Shown here in pieces: positions 53,288 through 61,709 of a stretch of DNA of 64,000 nt. The stretch comes from Leptospira biflexa. Lineage in GTDB: Bacteria > Spirochaetota > Spirochaetia > Treponematales > Rectinemataceae. The notes under the pieces are model-generated. The model did not search any database. It was not told the origin of the DNA and saw nothing but the letters and a program-made list of their open reading frames with translations. The position numbers were made by a program, and so were the translations under genes. Position 1 is the first letter of the stretch; each line of letters opens with the position of its first letter. The stretch covers positions 170,766 through 234,765 of the forward strand of contig DYLX01000001.1 of NCBI GenBank assembly GCA_020721875.1, written 5' to 3'.

Positions 53288-54232
53288 GTGAATTTTCTGC
53301 AGGGCTATGTGTTTCACGCCGCCGATGGCTTTTTACACCACCTCCTCGAAGAACTGCCCGAGGTTACAAGAATCGACGGGGATCTGGTGAGCCTCTGGTC
53401 GAAAAAGGGGCCTCGCCCCCTCGACCTCTCCGCCCACCCTGTTTTCTGGACGCGCAACACATGGCTTGAGCCATTTCTCCTCGAGTTTGACTCAATTTCA
53501 AAGGCCGCCCGAGCCCTCACATCCCTGCAGCGCAATTGGAGCCCCACACCCACTGCTTATGCGCGGCGCACCTTGCTCATCGCGGAACAACTTCCACATT
53601 TCCCATCAAAACCGCGCGCCTTTCCCTTCAAAATACCGGCTGCACCCATGGGTGCCTTTACCCTCCTCAACGAGCATCTGCTCCTTGGTTCGGCGAAGTG
53701 CACGAGCCCTTTCCCGGGCGGGGCTTTCGAGTTTGAGGAGAACAAGAACGATCCTCCTTCGAGGGCATATCGAAAGCTCTGGGAGGCACTTGAGTTCGCG
53801 GGACGACTACCCAAGGCTAGCGAGCGCTGCCTCGACGCAGGCGCGAGCCCGGGCGGCTGGACCTGGGCCCTCGCCTCGCTCGGGGCAACCGTACTCTCGG
53901 TAGACCGAGCGCCGCTCGAACCGCGCATCGAGCGCATGCCCAATGTCACCTGGATTCGCCACGATGCCTTCACCCTGAAACCCGAGGAGCTTGGCCCCGT
54001 CGATTGGCTCTGCTCCGATGTCATCTGCTATCCCGAGGCACTCTGGAAGTGGATTTCGAAGTGGCTCGATTCGGGGCTTGCGCGCAACTTTATCTGTACT
54101 ATTAAAATGCAAGGCAGTGTCTACGACCGGGATACCGTACTAAGATTTGCGTCCGTCCCCGGGTCGAAGGTTCTGCATCTCTGGCATAACAAGCACGAGC
54201 TGACGTGGATCAAACTGGCATCCGGAAACTGA
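53288..54232 (+). CDS. RlmM-like rRNA 2'-O-methyltransferase
   Basis: A 314-residue methyltransferase. The SAM motif CLDAGASPGGWTWALASLG and the acidic residue in CSDVIC, with Lys in TIKMQG and Glu in NKHELTW, reproduce the K-D-K-E layout of the FtsJ/RlmM family, which methylates C2498 of 23S rRNA in E. coli. The N-terminal 130 residues resemble a shortened THUMP-containing part. The start is a GTG without a clear ribosome site. It is convergent with the helicase gene. Confidence 0.72.
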   Translation: MNFLQGYVFHAADGFLHHLLEELPEVTRIDGDLVSLWSKKGPRPLDLSAHPVFWTRNTWLEPFLLEFDSISKAARALTSLQRNWSPTPTAYARRTLLIAEQLPHFPSKPRAFPFKIPAAPMGAFTLLNEHLLLGSAKCTSPFPGGAFEFEENKNDPPSRAYRKLWEALEFAGRLPKASERCLDAGASPGGWTWALASLGATVLSVDRAPLEPRIERMPNVTWIRHDAFTLKPEELGPVDWLCSDVICYPEALWKWISKWLDSGLARNFICTIKMQGSVYDRDTVLRFASVPGSKVLHLWHNKHELTWIKLASGN

Positions 54233-54273
54233 TTCATGCGCTACCTGGCATCCCTTCCACCCACGTCCGCTCA

Positions 54274-56292
54274 TCATGCTCCTAGGCGCGACTTGATGCG
54301 GGAAAAAAATTCCTTCCTCAAATCTTCTTCGCTCTGTGGTGCCACATGGTGTTGTTCGGCGAGCACCAAGAGATTTTTAGGGAGCTCATCGAGAAAAGGC
54401 GATGGAACCGTGTCCTGCGGCGTGCCATTCTTGCTTCGCTGAAGCGCGTGACTGAGGTAGAGCCGGCGCCTCGCCCTCGTAAGGGCAACATAGAAGAGCC
54501 TCCGCTCTTCCTCGATATTCCCATCGCTCTCCTCGAGAGAGCGCGCGTGAGGAAGAATACCGTTCTCACATCCAGGGATAAAGACATAGTTAAACTCGAG
54601 GCCTTTCGCGGCGTGAATGGTGAGGAGGCTCATTTTGTCTTCCTCTTCGTTGGAATCGTCGCGCATCGTGAGAGAGATGCGCGCCAGATACGCGAAGACT
54701 CCACGCTCAAAATTGTCCGGATCCTTCTCCCAGCGCTCCGCCGAGGCTGCGAGAAGCTCGATATTCCGAAATTTCCACACAGCGACCTTGTCGCTCTTCT
54801 TATGCTCATCGAGAAGGTACTGCCAGTAGCCTACATCCTGAACAATCTTGCGAATCGCGGCGGAGACCTCGAGCCTGGCGTGGAGAAGATCCTCGCGTAG
54901 TTGGGCAAGATATTCGAAGAAGCCAAAGACTTCGGCAAGAGACTTCTGGAGATGAGCGTCTCGAGGCCCTAGCTGCGCCTCGCGCCTGACGTGCTCCGAG
55001 GCACGGTGCAGCGAAACGCTGTAGCCCTTTGCGATGCCCGAGAGATACTCGATCGTAGCCCGGCCGATACCCCGGCGCGGCACATTGAGCACGCGCAGTA
55101 CGGAGACATCATCGTCCGGATTCGCGGCGGCCTTGAGGTAGGCAATGATGTCCTTGATCTCCCTCCGCTGGTAGAACGAGGGTCCACCGGCGACTCGATA
55201 CGGTATGTTGTGCTCGACGAGCTTGTCCTCGATGCTCTCAGAGAGTGTGTTCGTGCGCACGAGAATACCGAAGTCTTCCCAACCCGCGTGCTCGCGGAAT
55301 CGGATATCGCGCATTGTTGCGATTATTTTCTCTGCTTCGTCTTCATCGTCCTCACAGTCGAGAAGCGTGATGGGCATGCCACTCCTCCCCTGCGGCGACC
55401 AGAGCTGCTTTTTCTTACGTTTCTCATTGTGCGCGATGACCGTGTTCGCCGCCTCAAGAATGCTGCCCGTCGATCTATAATTCCGTTCGAGCTTCACCTC
55501 GACGAGTCCTGGATGGTCAAGCTCAAAGCGCTCTATGTTCCGGTAATCCGCGCCGCGCCACGAGTAGATCGACTGATCGTCGTCGCCCACCACGCAGATA
55601 TTGCCGCTCTCGATCTGACGTATGAATTCGTACTGCTGAAGCGAGGTATCCTGGAATTCATCGATCATCACATAACGATAGCGCTCGCGGTAGCGCGCCC
55701 TTGCTTCGCTGTTCGTCTCAAGGAGCTCGAGCGGCAGTGCGATGAGATCGTCGAAATCCATCGCATTGTAGACCTTGAGCATTTTGCGGTAGAGCTCATA
55801 GAGCTCGAGTTCACGCTCGCTAAGGTCGCCCGGCTTCCCATAACCAGATCGGAGCGCGGAGAAGCGCTGAGAGAGCCGTACGGGGTCCAGCTGATCACTC
55901 GACCAACCGAGCTCATGAGCGCTTTCGCGGATCGCGTGGATTCGGTCCTGCTCGTCGTAAATGCTGAAGTTAGGCCGATACCCTAGAAGACCAGCCTCCC
56001 TCCGCAGCATCCACGCGCCGAAGGAATGAAAAGTCGAAACGGTGAGGTTCTTGAGTGGCAGGCCCGTGAGCTCGTGGGCGCGTTCAACCATCTCTTTCGC
56101 GGCTTTGTTCGTGAAAGTAAGCGCGAGGATGGACTCTTGCGACACTCCACATGCCAGAAGATAGGCGATTCTATAGGTTATAACTCTCGTTTTGCCAGAA
56201 CCTGCTCCAGCGATGATGAGCACCGGCCCCTCAATGGTGGTGACGGCGACATACTGCTCAGGATCGAGCTGAGCGCGAAAATCGATGTGCAT
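54274..56292 (-). CDS. UvrD/PcrA-type DNA helicase
   Basis: Superfamily 1 helicase of 672 residues. Walker A IIAGAGSGKT at 26-35, LTFTNKAAKEM, motif II MIDEFQDTSLQQYE, VVGDDDQSIYSWRGAD, motif V LLTIHAAKGLEFNYVFIPG and motif VI VALTRARRRLYLS. Length and motifs fit PcrA/UvrD/Rep, with repair and replication roles. The tail beyond motif VI is short, lacking the long PcrA C-terminus. Confidence 0.92.
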   Translation of the reverse strand: MHIDFRAQLDPEQYVAVTTIEGPVLIIAGAGSGKTRVITYRIAYLLACGVSQESILALTFTNKAAKEMVERAHELTGLPLKNLTVSTFHSFGAWMLRREAGLLGYRPNFSIYDEQDRIHAIRESAHELGWSSDQLDPVRLSQRFSALRSGYGKPGDLSERELELYELYRKMLKVYNAMDFDDLIALPLELLETNSEARARYRERYRYVMIDEFQDTSLQQYEFIRQIESGNICVVGDDDQSIYSWRGADYRNIERFELDHPGLVEVKLERNYRSTGSILEAANTVIAHNEKRKKKQLWSPQGRSGMPITLLDCEDDEDEAEKIIATMRDIRFREHAGWEDFGILVRTNTLSESIEDKLVEHNIPYRVAGGPSFYQRREIKDIIAYLKAAANPDDDVSVLRVLNVPRRGIGRATIEYLSGIAKGYSVSLHRASEHVRREAQLGPRDAHLQKSLAEVFGFFEYLAQLREDLLHARLEVSAAIRKIVQDVGYWQYLLDEHKKSDKVAVWKFRNIELLAASAERWEKDPDNFERGVFAYLARISLTMRDDSNEEEDKMSLLTIHAAKGLEFNYVFIPGCENGILPHARSLEESDGNIEEERRLFYVALTRARRRLYLSHALQRSKNGTPQDTVPSPFLDELPKNLLVLAEQHHVAPQSEEDLRKEFFSRIKSRLGA

Positions 56293-56331
56293 GATAACCC
56301 TGTTTCGCCACGGCGAGTGCGCGGCTTTATA

Positions 56332-56811
56332 TTACATCGTCTTAAAGAAGATGGTCCGCGTACCCGCGCCCCAGAGCGCTACGAGTATACTGACGATGAG
56401 CCCTGCGAGGATGACCCCTCCCGCGATCGCGAAGAATGATTTTTTATAGGAAAGCCCAAGCACCCAAGCCCCAAGTGCGCCAGTCCAAGCTCCAGTTATA
56501 GGGAGTGGAATCGCAACGAATATCATGAGGCCCCAATAGCCGTACTTCTCAACCTTGGCGTGCACTTTCGACCTTGATTTTTCGACAAATCGATCAAAAA
56601 AGCGCTTATACACAGGAATTTTATAGAAAAGTCTATGAAGGCTCTCTAAAAAGAGAAACACGATGAGTGGAACTGTGGCGTTTGCGAGAACCGCGATCAG
56701 CGCCGCGGTAGGAATCGAAAAGCCTTGAGATACCGCGTAGGGAATCGCCCCTCGCAGTTCCGATATCGGCAAAATCGAGAAAAGAATCGTCATGAGAAGT
56801 GAAACGCTCAT
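56332..56811 (-). CDS. Small multidrug export-like membrane protein (COG2426)
   Basis: A 159-residue membrane protein with about four helices. The sequence SILPISELRGAIPYAVSQGF and PLPITGAWTGALGAWVLGL matches the putative small multi-drug export family, whose transport function is unproven. The ATG at 56811 is seven bases after a good -10 box, without a Shine-Dalgarno, so a leaderless message is likely. An upstream frame to 56853 is rejected because it would precede the transcription start. Confidence 0.7.
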   Translation of the reverse strand: MSVSLLMTILFSILPISELRGAIPYAVSQGFSIPTAALIAVLANATVPLIVFLFLESLHRLFYKIPVYKRFFDRFVEKSRSKVHAKVEKYGYWGLMIFVAIPLPITGAWTGALGAWVLGLSYKKSFFAIAGGVILAGLIVSILVALWGAGTRTIFFKTM

Positions 56812-56818
56812 CGGCTGC

Positions 56819-56848
56819 ACTATAGCGCGTGAGCATTCCGCATGTCTA
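56819..56848 (-). promoter_or_regulatory. Promoter of the small export-like gene (leaderless)
   Basis: Minus-strand TAGACA (56843-56848), 18 bases, TATAGT (56819-56824), then seven bases to the ATG. Five of six bases match in each box. Confidence 0.5.
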
Positions 56849-56901
56849 GGCAAAACCGCTATGGGTGTGTCCCATGGATGACGACGCGCGGCTCGTCGAT
56901 C

Positions 56902-57903
56902 TCAACGCTCGACACCGGAGGCAGTGCAGCCCATCTGCATAAGGGCTCCGAAGAGTGCTTCAGGTGTCGGTTCAATCCACGCGATGTCTGGTAGCGCCCT
57001 GAAGAAGGTCATCTGTCGCTTGGCATACTGGCTGGTGTGGAGCGCGATCGCGTCGGCAATCTCAGCAATGGGGCGGCCCTCGAACTCAAAGAATTCCTTG
57101 TAGCCGATGGCCTGCATTCCAGGGTCGTTGCGCATGTAGCCCTGCGCGATGAGGCTATGAACTTCAGATTCGAGGCCTGAGGCGAGCATGGCATTGACGC
57201 GCGCGCGTATCCGCACGCGCAACAGCTCGCGTTCCCGCGTCATCCCAAGCACGGCGAAGCGCCTTCCCGCGCGCGCTTCTTTTTTCGGCGCGAATTTGCT
57301 AGGCGCCGCACCAGAAGCACGAAGAATCTCGACGGCACGCGTGAGCCGATAAATATCCCGTTCGTGAATGCGCATGGCACTCGTAGGATCAGCTGCGCCG
57401 AGCTCGGCGCGCAGCGCCGAAACCCCAAGCCGCTCAAGATCGGCTGCCACCTCAGCGCGAATTTCCGGTGAGCTCGGGGGCGCGCTCGGCAGCCCGCAAA
57501 TAAAGTTCAAGATATAGAAGCCCGTACCTCCACTCACAATGGGCAAGACACCTCGCGCGCTAAGCTCGGTGCAGAGTTGATCCGCCCGAGCAACAAATTC
57601 GCCCGCAGTATACTGTTCGCGTGGATCCTTGATGTCGATCAGATGATGAGGAAGTCTGCGCTGGAGCTCGGGCGACGGCTTCGCTGTCCCGATGTTCATG
57701 CCCCGGTAAGCCTGCATGGAATCCGCTGAAATGATGTGTACATGGTGAATGTCGGCCCGCCATGCGTCTCGGAGACGGGGCAGCCAAATGGACGATCCCT
57801 CGCCAAAGGTTTCATCCAGGACCTCCGTTTTTCCGGATGCAGTGGGGCCCGCGAGAATTATTGCGTCAACCGGTAACGAGCTTGTATCCAATGGACTTGT
57901 CAA
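56902..57903 (-). CDS. miaA: tRNA dimethylallyltransferase MiaA
   Basis: Adds the isopentenyl group to A37 of tRNAs that read UNN codons. About 333 residues: the P-loop AIILAGPTASGKTEVL, ISADSMQAYRGMNIGTAKP, HHLIDIKDPREQYTAGEF and IVSGGTGFYI, then the long C-terminal tRNA-binding part ending in KRQMTFFRALPDIAW. No ATG is suitable; a TTG at 57903 has AGGA five bases upstream and lies inside the end of rpoZ. A second TTG at 57891 is possible. Confidence 0.9.
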   Translation of the reverse strand: MTSPLDTSSLPVDAIILAGPTASGKTEVLDETFGEGSSIWLPRLRDAWRADIHHVHIISADSMQAYRGMNIGTAKPSPELQRRLPHHLIDIKDPREQYTAGEFVARADQLCTELSARGVLPIVSGGTGFYILNFICGLPSAPPSSPEIRAEVAADLERLGVSALRAELGAADPTSAMRIHERDIYRLTRAVEILRASGAAPSKFAPKKEARAGRRFAVLGMTRERELLRVRIRARVNAMLASGLESEVHSLIAQGYMRNDPGMQAIGYKEFFEFEGRPIAEIADAIALHTSQYAKRQMTFFRALPDIAWIEPTPEALFGALMQMGCTASGVER

Positions 57904-58060
57904 GGATTTCCTGCATCCCCATGGAAACGACTTTGCCGTTGTTCTTCTCCACTTCCGGAGTGCGCAGCACTGCAAGTTGATAGGCGCGCATCGCCACGGC
58001 CGCGGCCAACTCGTAAGAGTTTCCAGAAAAATTGATGAGTGATTCAAGCGGCATGATCAT
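57866..58060 (-). CDS. rpoZ: RNA polymerase omega subunit, spirochaete type
   Basis: A 64-residue protein, PLESLINFSGNSYELAAAVAMRAYQLAVL, then VEKNNGKVVSMGMQEILDKSI. The Tyr-Glu-Leu and Arg-Ala-Tyr-Gln-Leu core is that of omega, in the short, divergent form of treponemes. AAGGAG precedes the ATG. Its last 38 bases overlap the 5' end of miaA. Confidence 0.8.
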   Translation of the reverse strand: MIMPLESLINFSGNSYELAAAVAMRAYQLAVLRTPEVEKNNGKVVSMGMQEILDKSIGYKLVTG

Positions 58061-58133
58061 CGATGATCTCCTTGGATAAGGTTCAAGAAAATAACCTCAA
58101 TGGAAATGTATACAAATGAAATGTGATGGGCAA

Positions 58134-58490
58134 TCAGAGCCCCAGTTCACCGAGCCTCTTGTCGAGCTGCGCGAGTATGGCTTCCTCATCAACATCCGCA
58201 TTCTTTGGAGACATGCTGGAAGGTTTCGCCGGCTCAGAGGTTTGCGTCGTGGATCGTCGAACCTGATTTGCGCCCACGCTCTTCTTTAAATCATCAAGAA
58301 GAAAGAGCCCCGCAAGAATGGCTACTCTCAGCGGGTCGGCGACATTCATTCTGGCGGATATCCTCGCATAGCGCTGCTTGAGGTCGTTTGCGAGTCCCTG
58401 GATGTACTCCGGGCTATCGTCCGACTTCAGCGAAAAGGATTGACCGAGAATTTCAATGTGCGTCGTCTGGCTAGAAGATATCGAGCTCAT
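58134..58490 (-). CDS. zapA: Cell division protein ZapA
   Basis: A 118-residue protein that bundles FtsZ filaments. THIEILGQSFSLKSDDSPEYIQ opens the fold in the family manner and ARMNVADPLRVAILAGLFLLDDL begins the dimerisation helix. The ATG with GGAGGGG upstream overlaps the coiled-coil gene by 20 bases. A longer frame upstream is rejected. Confidence 0.8.
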   Translation of the reverse strand: MSSISSSQTTHIEILGQSFSLKSDDSPEYIQGLANDLKQRYARISARMNVADPLRVAILAGLFLLDDLKKSVGANQVRRSTTQTSEPAKPSSMSPKNADVDEEAILAQLDKRLGELGL

Positions 58491-59199
58491 CTTCCCCTCC
58501 GCGAAAGGGGGCATCCTGAGATTCAGAATCCGGCGAAGTGTATTCCTCCGGTTTCTGCATAGTTCCCCCTCCTCGATCCGAATCGAACACTTCTTGCACA
58601 TTTTGAGCTGAAGGTGCAGATTCTTGCTCCTCCGGCGAGCTCAGCGAGGCGGAAGATTCCTGGCCGCGCACACCGAGAGTACCAGCGTCAGGTGATGTGC
58701 CATAGGACATCTCCAACACCATATCTTCAAAAGAATCGAGCTTTGAGAGCGCCTGCACGAGCCCTTGCTCGATTCGCTCCTGTTCTTGCTTTAGCAATTC
58801 CGCCTTCGACTCGAGTTCAGCGACACGGCGCTCCGCAGTAAGGGCTCGCTCCCTATAGTGAGCGATCTCATCGTCGGCTGCTTGAGCTTTGCGCTCCATC
58901 GCCGCAGCACGCTCTTCAGCCTCAGCAGCCTTGAGCGCCGCCTGCGCGGCATTCTCTTCGGCCTCCTTCGCCCGAGCCTCATAGCTTTCAATACGAGCTG
59001 AATTCTCGCTCACTGCGCGGTTCTGCGCGGCACACTGCCGTTCGAGCTCCGCAGTCTGACTCCTGAGCAGATCCTCTGTTTTTTTCGCATCGGCGAGCTG
59101 GCGCTCGAGGTCGGCGTTTTCCTGCCTCAACTTCGTGATGAGGACAACCGCTTTCTCGACACGCGCTTCCAGCGCTTGGATCTGCTCAAGATTCAGCAT
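58471..59199 (-). CDS. Coiled-coil protein upstream of ZapA
   Basis: A 242-residue protein of unknown function. Residues about 5-160 form one continuous heptad coiled coil rich in Ala, Glu, Lys and Arg (LEARVEKAVVLITKLRQE, AEERAAAMERKAQAADDEIA). The rest is an acidic Ser/Glu-rich tail. The overlap with zapA suggests a division role similar to ZapB, but this is inference from position. It follows rplT by three bases. Confidence 0.7.
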   Translation of the reverse strand: MLNLEQIQALEARVEKAVVLITKLRQENADLERQLADAKKTEDLLRSQTAELERQCAAQNRAVSENSARIESYEARAKEAEENAAQAALKAAEAEERAAAMERKAQAADDEIAHYRERALTAERRVAELESKAELLKQEQERIEQGLVQALSKLDSFEDMVLEMSYGTSPDAGTLGVRGQESSASLSSPEEQESAPSAQNVQEVFDSDRGGGTMQKPEEYTSPDSESQDAPFRGGEDELDIF

Positions 59200-59202
59200 A
59201 TG

Positions 59203-59562
59203 TTACCCCTGAAGGGCCGCTTTGGCCTTCTCAACGATCGCGTCGAACGCCACCGCGTCGCGCACCGCGATATCGGCGAGCATCTTGCGGTCGATCTGCA
59301 CATCGGCCTTCGCGAGACCTTCGATGAATCGGCTGTAGCTGATGTCTCTCATGCGGCAGGCCGCGTTGATGCGCGCAATCCAGAGTCTTCTGAAGACTCC
59401 TTTTTTATCGCGCCTGTCCTTGTACGCGTCAGAGAGGGCTTTGGCCACCGCATCCTTCGCGACCTTGTAGTTTGAATGCCTTCGGCCCCAATAGCCCTTG
59501 GCAAACTTAAGAATTTTCTTGCGATGATCTTTTCTTCTGGTTCCATCTACTGCTCTCGACAT
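59203..59562 (-). CDS. rplT: 50S ribosomal protein L20
   Basis: 119 residues of the highly basic family, [20 protein letters not shown] and [18 protein letters not shown]. In other bacteria L20 represses the infC-rpmI-rplT operon by binding its own message; that gene order is kept here. Confidence 0.97.
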   Translation of the reverse strand: MSRAVDGTRRKDHRKKILKFAKGYWGRRHSNYKVAKDAVAKALSDAYKDRRDKKGVFRRLWIARINAACRMRDISYSRFIEGLAKADVQIDRKMLADIAVRDAVAFDAIVEKAKAALQG

Positions 59563-59584
59563 TGCCTTATTCCTCCAAGCTCAC

Positions 59585-59785
59585 TCAACCGTAGGGAAGA
59601 AGTTTCTTCGTGATCTGATACACGGGACCCATATCGAGGAATCCGGCTTTTCTCAGATTTCTTTTACGCTTCGTCGTCTTCTTTGTAAGAATATGCCGAA
59701 GGTTCATTTTTTTGTATTTTACCTTGCCGTTTGCGGTGAGGGTAAAACGCTTCGCAGCGGCTTTCTTCGTCTTCATCTTGGGCAT
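59585..59785 (-). CDS. rpmI: 50S ribosomal protein L35
   Basis: 66 residues, [20 protein letters not shown] and [20 protein letters not shown], typical of L35. It sits between infC and rplT in the conserved order. Confidence 0.97.
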   Translation of the reverse strand: MPKMKTKKAAAKRFTLTANGKVKYKKMNLRHILTKKTTKRKRNLRKAGFLDMGPVYQITKKLLPYG

Positions 59786-59807
59786 GGTCCACCATCCTTC
59801 CTGAGCA

Positions 59808-60380
59808 TCAATGTTCTGATCCCGGCGCGACCGTTGCCGTATCGCTCTCCGGCGGTTTCTTTACCGCGCCAGCTTTTGGCTGAAGCACCATCGACATGAA
59901 GCGACCTTCCATCAAAGGTGGGCGCTCGAGAACAAAAGAGCCTTCCAGTTTCGCGAGAATTTTCCGCAGAATCTCCTCACCAATCTCAGTGTGCGCGAGT
60001 TCGCGGCCGCGGAATCGAATGGTAACCTTGACCTTGTTGCCATCCTCGAGAAATTCGCGCACGTGATTCGATTTGAAGTCCAGGTCGTGCTCCGCGATCT
60101 TAGGCTGCATGCGAATTTCTTTAAGCTCCGTCACCTTCGCTCGCTTTTTTGCATCTTTTACTTTTTTCTCTTGCTCAAACTTGAATTTGCCATAGTTGAG
60201 CAACCTGCATACGGGCGGAACCGAATGAGGCGCGACTTCCACAAGGTCGAGCCCTGCTTCCCTCGCAATTCGCATAGCCTCGAGAGTCGAAACGATCCCT
60301 CGCTGCTCGCCCTTATCGTCGATAAGACGCACTTCACGCACACGGATCTGCTCGTTGATCCGCAAATCTTTCTCTGCCAA
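59808..60380 (-). CDS. infC: Translation initiation factor IF-3
   Basis: 190 residues with [20 protein letters not shown] at the start, the [11 protein letters not shown] of the linker helix, and [16 protein letters not shown] in the C-domain. A TTG at 60380 follows AAAGGAGG by four bases and gives the family N-terminus; the longer frame back to 60440 is rejected. A rare start codon in infC is known from E. coli (AUU), where IF-3 uses it for self-control. Confidence 0.95.
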   Translation of the reverse strand: MAEKDLRINEQIRVREVRLIDDKGEQRGIVSTLEAMRIAREAGLDLVEVAPHSVPPVCRLLNYGKFKFEQEKKVKDAKKRAKVTELKEIRMQPKIAEHDLDFKSNHVREFLEDGNKVKVTIRFRGRELAHTEIGEEILRKILAKLEGSFVLERPPLMEGRFMSMVLQPKAGAVKKPPESDTATVAPGSEH

Positions 60381-60474
60381 CTGGCCTCCTTTGCCGCGGG
60401 TCTGCTTTTCCGAACGGGGTGTAGAAAAGCTCCCCTGCACCTTCTGTCATATCGACAGTTCAAAGGCGCGGCGT

Positions 60475-60503
60475 ATATTACCATACTCATCCTGACAGGT
60501 AAA
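60475..60503 (-). promoter_or_regulatory. Candidate promoter of infC-rpmI-rplT
   Basis: Minus-strand TTTACC (60498-60503), 17 bases, TAATAT (60475-60480), leaving a leader of about 90 bases before the TTG start. Confidence 0.4.
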
Positions 60504-60539
60504 CCCCCGCAGGAATGTTATTTACCGATACTGCATGAC

Positions 60540-60594
60540 GCGGGCGAGGCCCGCAAGGACGCGGCACTCCGCGGTGGCCGAGATTTCAGTCTCG
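60540..60594 (-). other. Three successive short hairpins after fba
   Basis: On the minus strand, in order: CGAGA/TCTCG, CGCGG/CCGCG and GCGGGC/GCCCGC, within 55 bases directly after the aldolase stop. There is no T tract, so an intrinsic terminator is not clear. They may stabilise the 3' end. Confidence 0.45.
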
Positions 60595-60605
60595 ACGCGA
60601 TCCCT

Positions 60606-61604
60606 TCACGCGTGGTTCGCCGAGCCAAGCACCTCGATGTTTTTATGCATATAGAGCTTCTTGAGCTCATCGCGGGCAGGACCAAGGTATTTGCGAGGAT
60701 CAAACTCCTCGGGGTGTTCGCTGAGGACCTTGCGAATCATCGCGGTCATCGCGAGGCGGCCGTCCGAATCGATATTGATCTTGCATACCGCGCTGCGCGC
60801 CGCTTTTCTAAGCTGCGACTCAGGAATACCGACGGAATCCGGAAGCTTGCCGCCGTACTGCTCGATGATCTTGACATATTCAACGGGTACCGACGAAGAG
60901 CCGTGGAGTACGATGGGGAATCCGGGTATGCGCTTCTCAATTTCTTCGAGGATGTCGAAGCGGAGTGGAGGAGGAATAAGCACGCCATCGGCGTTGCGCG
61001 TACACTGCTCGGGTTTGAACTTAGCGCGACCATGGCTCGTGCCGATGGAGATCGCGAGGCTGTCGACGCCCGTCTTCTTCACGAAATCTTCGACCTCTTC
61101 GGGCCTGGTATAATGGCTCATCTCGGCAGAGACTTCATCTTCGATGCCTGCGAGGACTCCAAGCTCGCCCTCAACGGTCACATAGTCCTTCTGAGAATGC
61201 GCGAATTCGACGACCTTCTTGGTGAGCGCGACGTTCTCCACGTAGGGGAGGTGTGAGCCGTCGATCATGACAGACGAGAAACCATTCTCGATGCAGTCTT
61301 TGCACAGCTCAAAGCTGTCGCCGTGGTCGAGGTGGAGCACGATGGGAATCGCGTAGCCGAGCTCCTTCGAGTACTCGACGGCGCCTTTGGCCATATAGCG
61401 GAGAAGGGTAGCGTTGGCGTATTTGCGTGCGCCCGAAGACACTTGCAGGATAACGGGGCTTTTAGTCTCGACACAGGCCTGGATTATGGCCTGAAGCTGC
61501 TCCATATTGTTGAAATTGTATGCTGGGATGGCGTAGCCGCCTTCCATCGCTTTGTGGAAAATCTCGACACTATTGACAAGCCCAAGCTCTTTATAACTGA
61601 CCAT
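60606..61604 (-). CDS. fba: Fructose-bisphosphate aldolase, class II
   Basis: Zinc-dependent aldolase of glycolysis, 332 residues from the ATG with GGAGG before it. Zinc ligands and catalytic residues lie in LHLDHGDSFELCK, VEGELGVLAG, SIGTSHGRAKF and IVLHGSSSVP. The frame extends 23 codons upstream without a ribosome site. It is divergent from the lipoprotein gene. Confidence 0.95.
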   Translation of the reverse strand: MVSYKELGLVNSVEIFHKAMEGGYAIPAYNFNNMEQLQAIIQACVETKSPVILQVSSGARKYANATLLRYMAKGAVEYSKELGYAIPIVLHLDHGDSFELCKDCIENGFSSVMIDGSHLPYVENVALTKKVVEFAHSQKDYVTVEGELGVLAGIEDEVSAEMSHYTRPEEVEDFVKKTGVDSLAISIGTSHGRAKFKPEQCTRNADGVLIPPPLRFDILEEIEKRIPGFPIVLHGSSSVPVEYVKIIEQYGGKLPDSVGIPESQLRKAARSAVCKINIDSDGRLAMTAMIRKVLSEHPEEFDPRKYLGPARDELKKLYMHKNIEVLGSANHA

Positions 61605-61709
61605 AGAATCCTCCGAGAACCTACTGTTCATTTTTTTTTGTAGGTTATTGTCGTTATATAAAAAAATATGCAATTATGCAACAAGCTGAAAGATAATGGT
61701 GAAAAATTA

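Noticed and set aside
54991..55986. A 331-codon open frame on the plus strand
   Set aside because: Antisense to the UvrD/PcrA helicase, which has all helicase motifs.
59991..61256. A 421-codon open frame on the plus strand
   Set aside because: Antisense to infC and fba, both of which are certain genes. It has no domain and spans an intergenic region.
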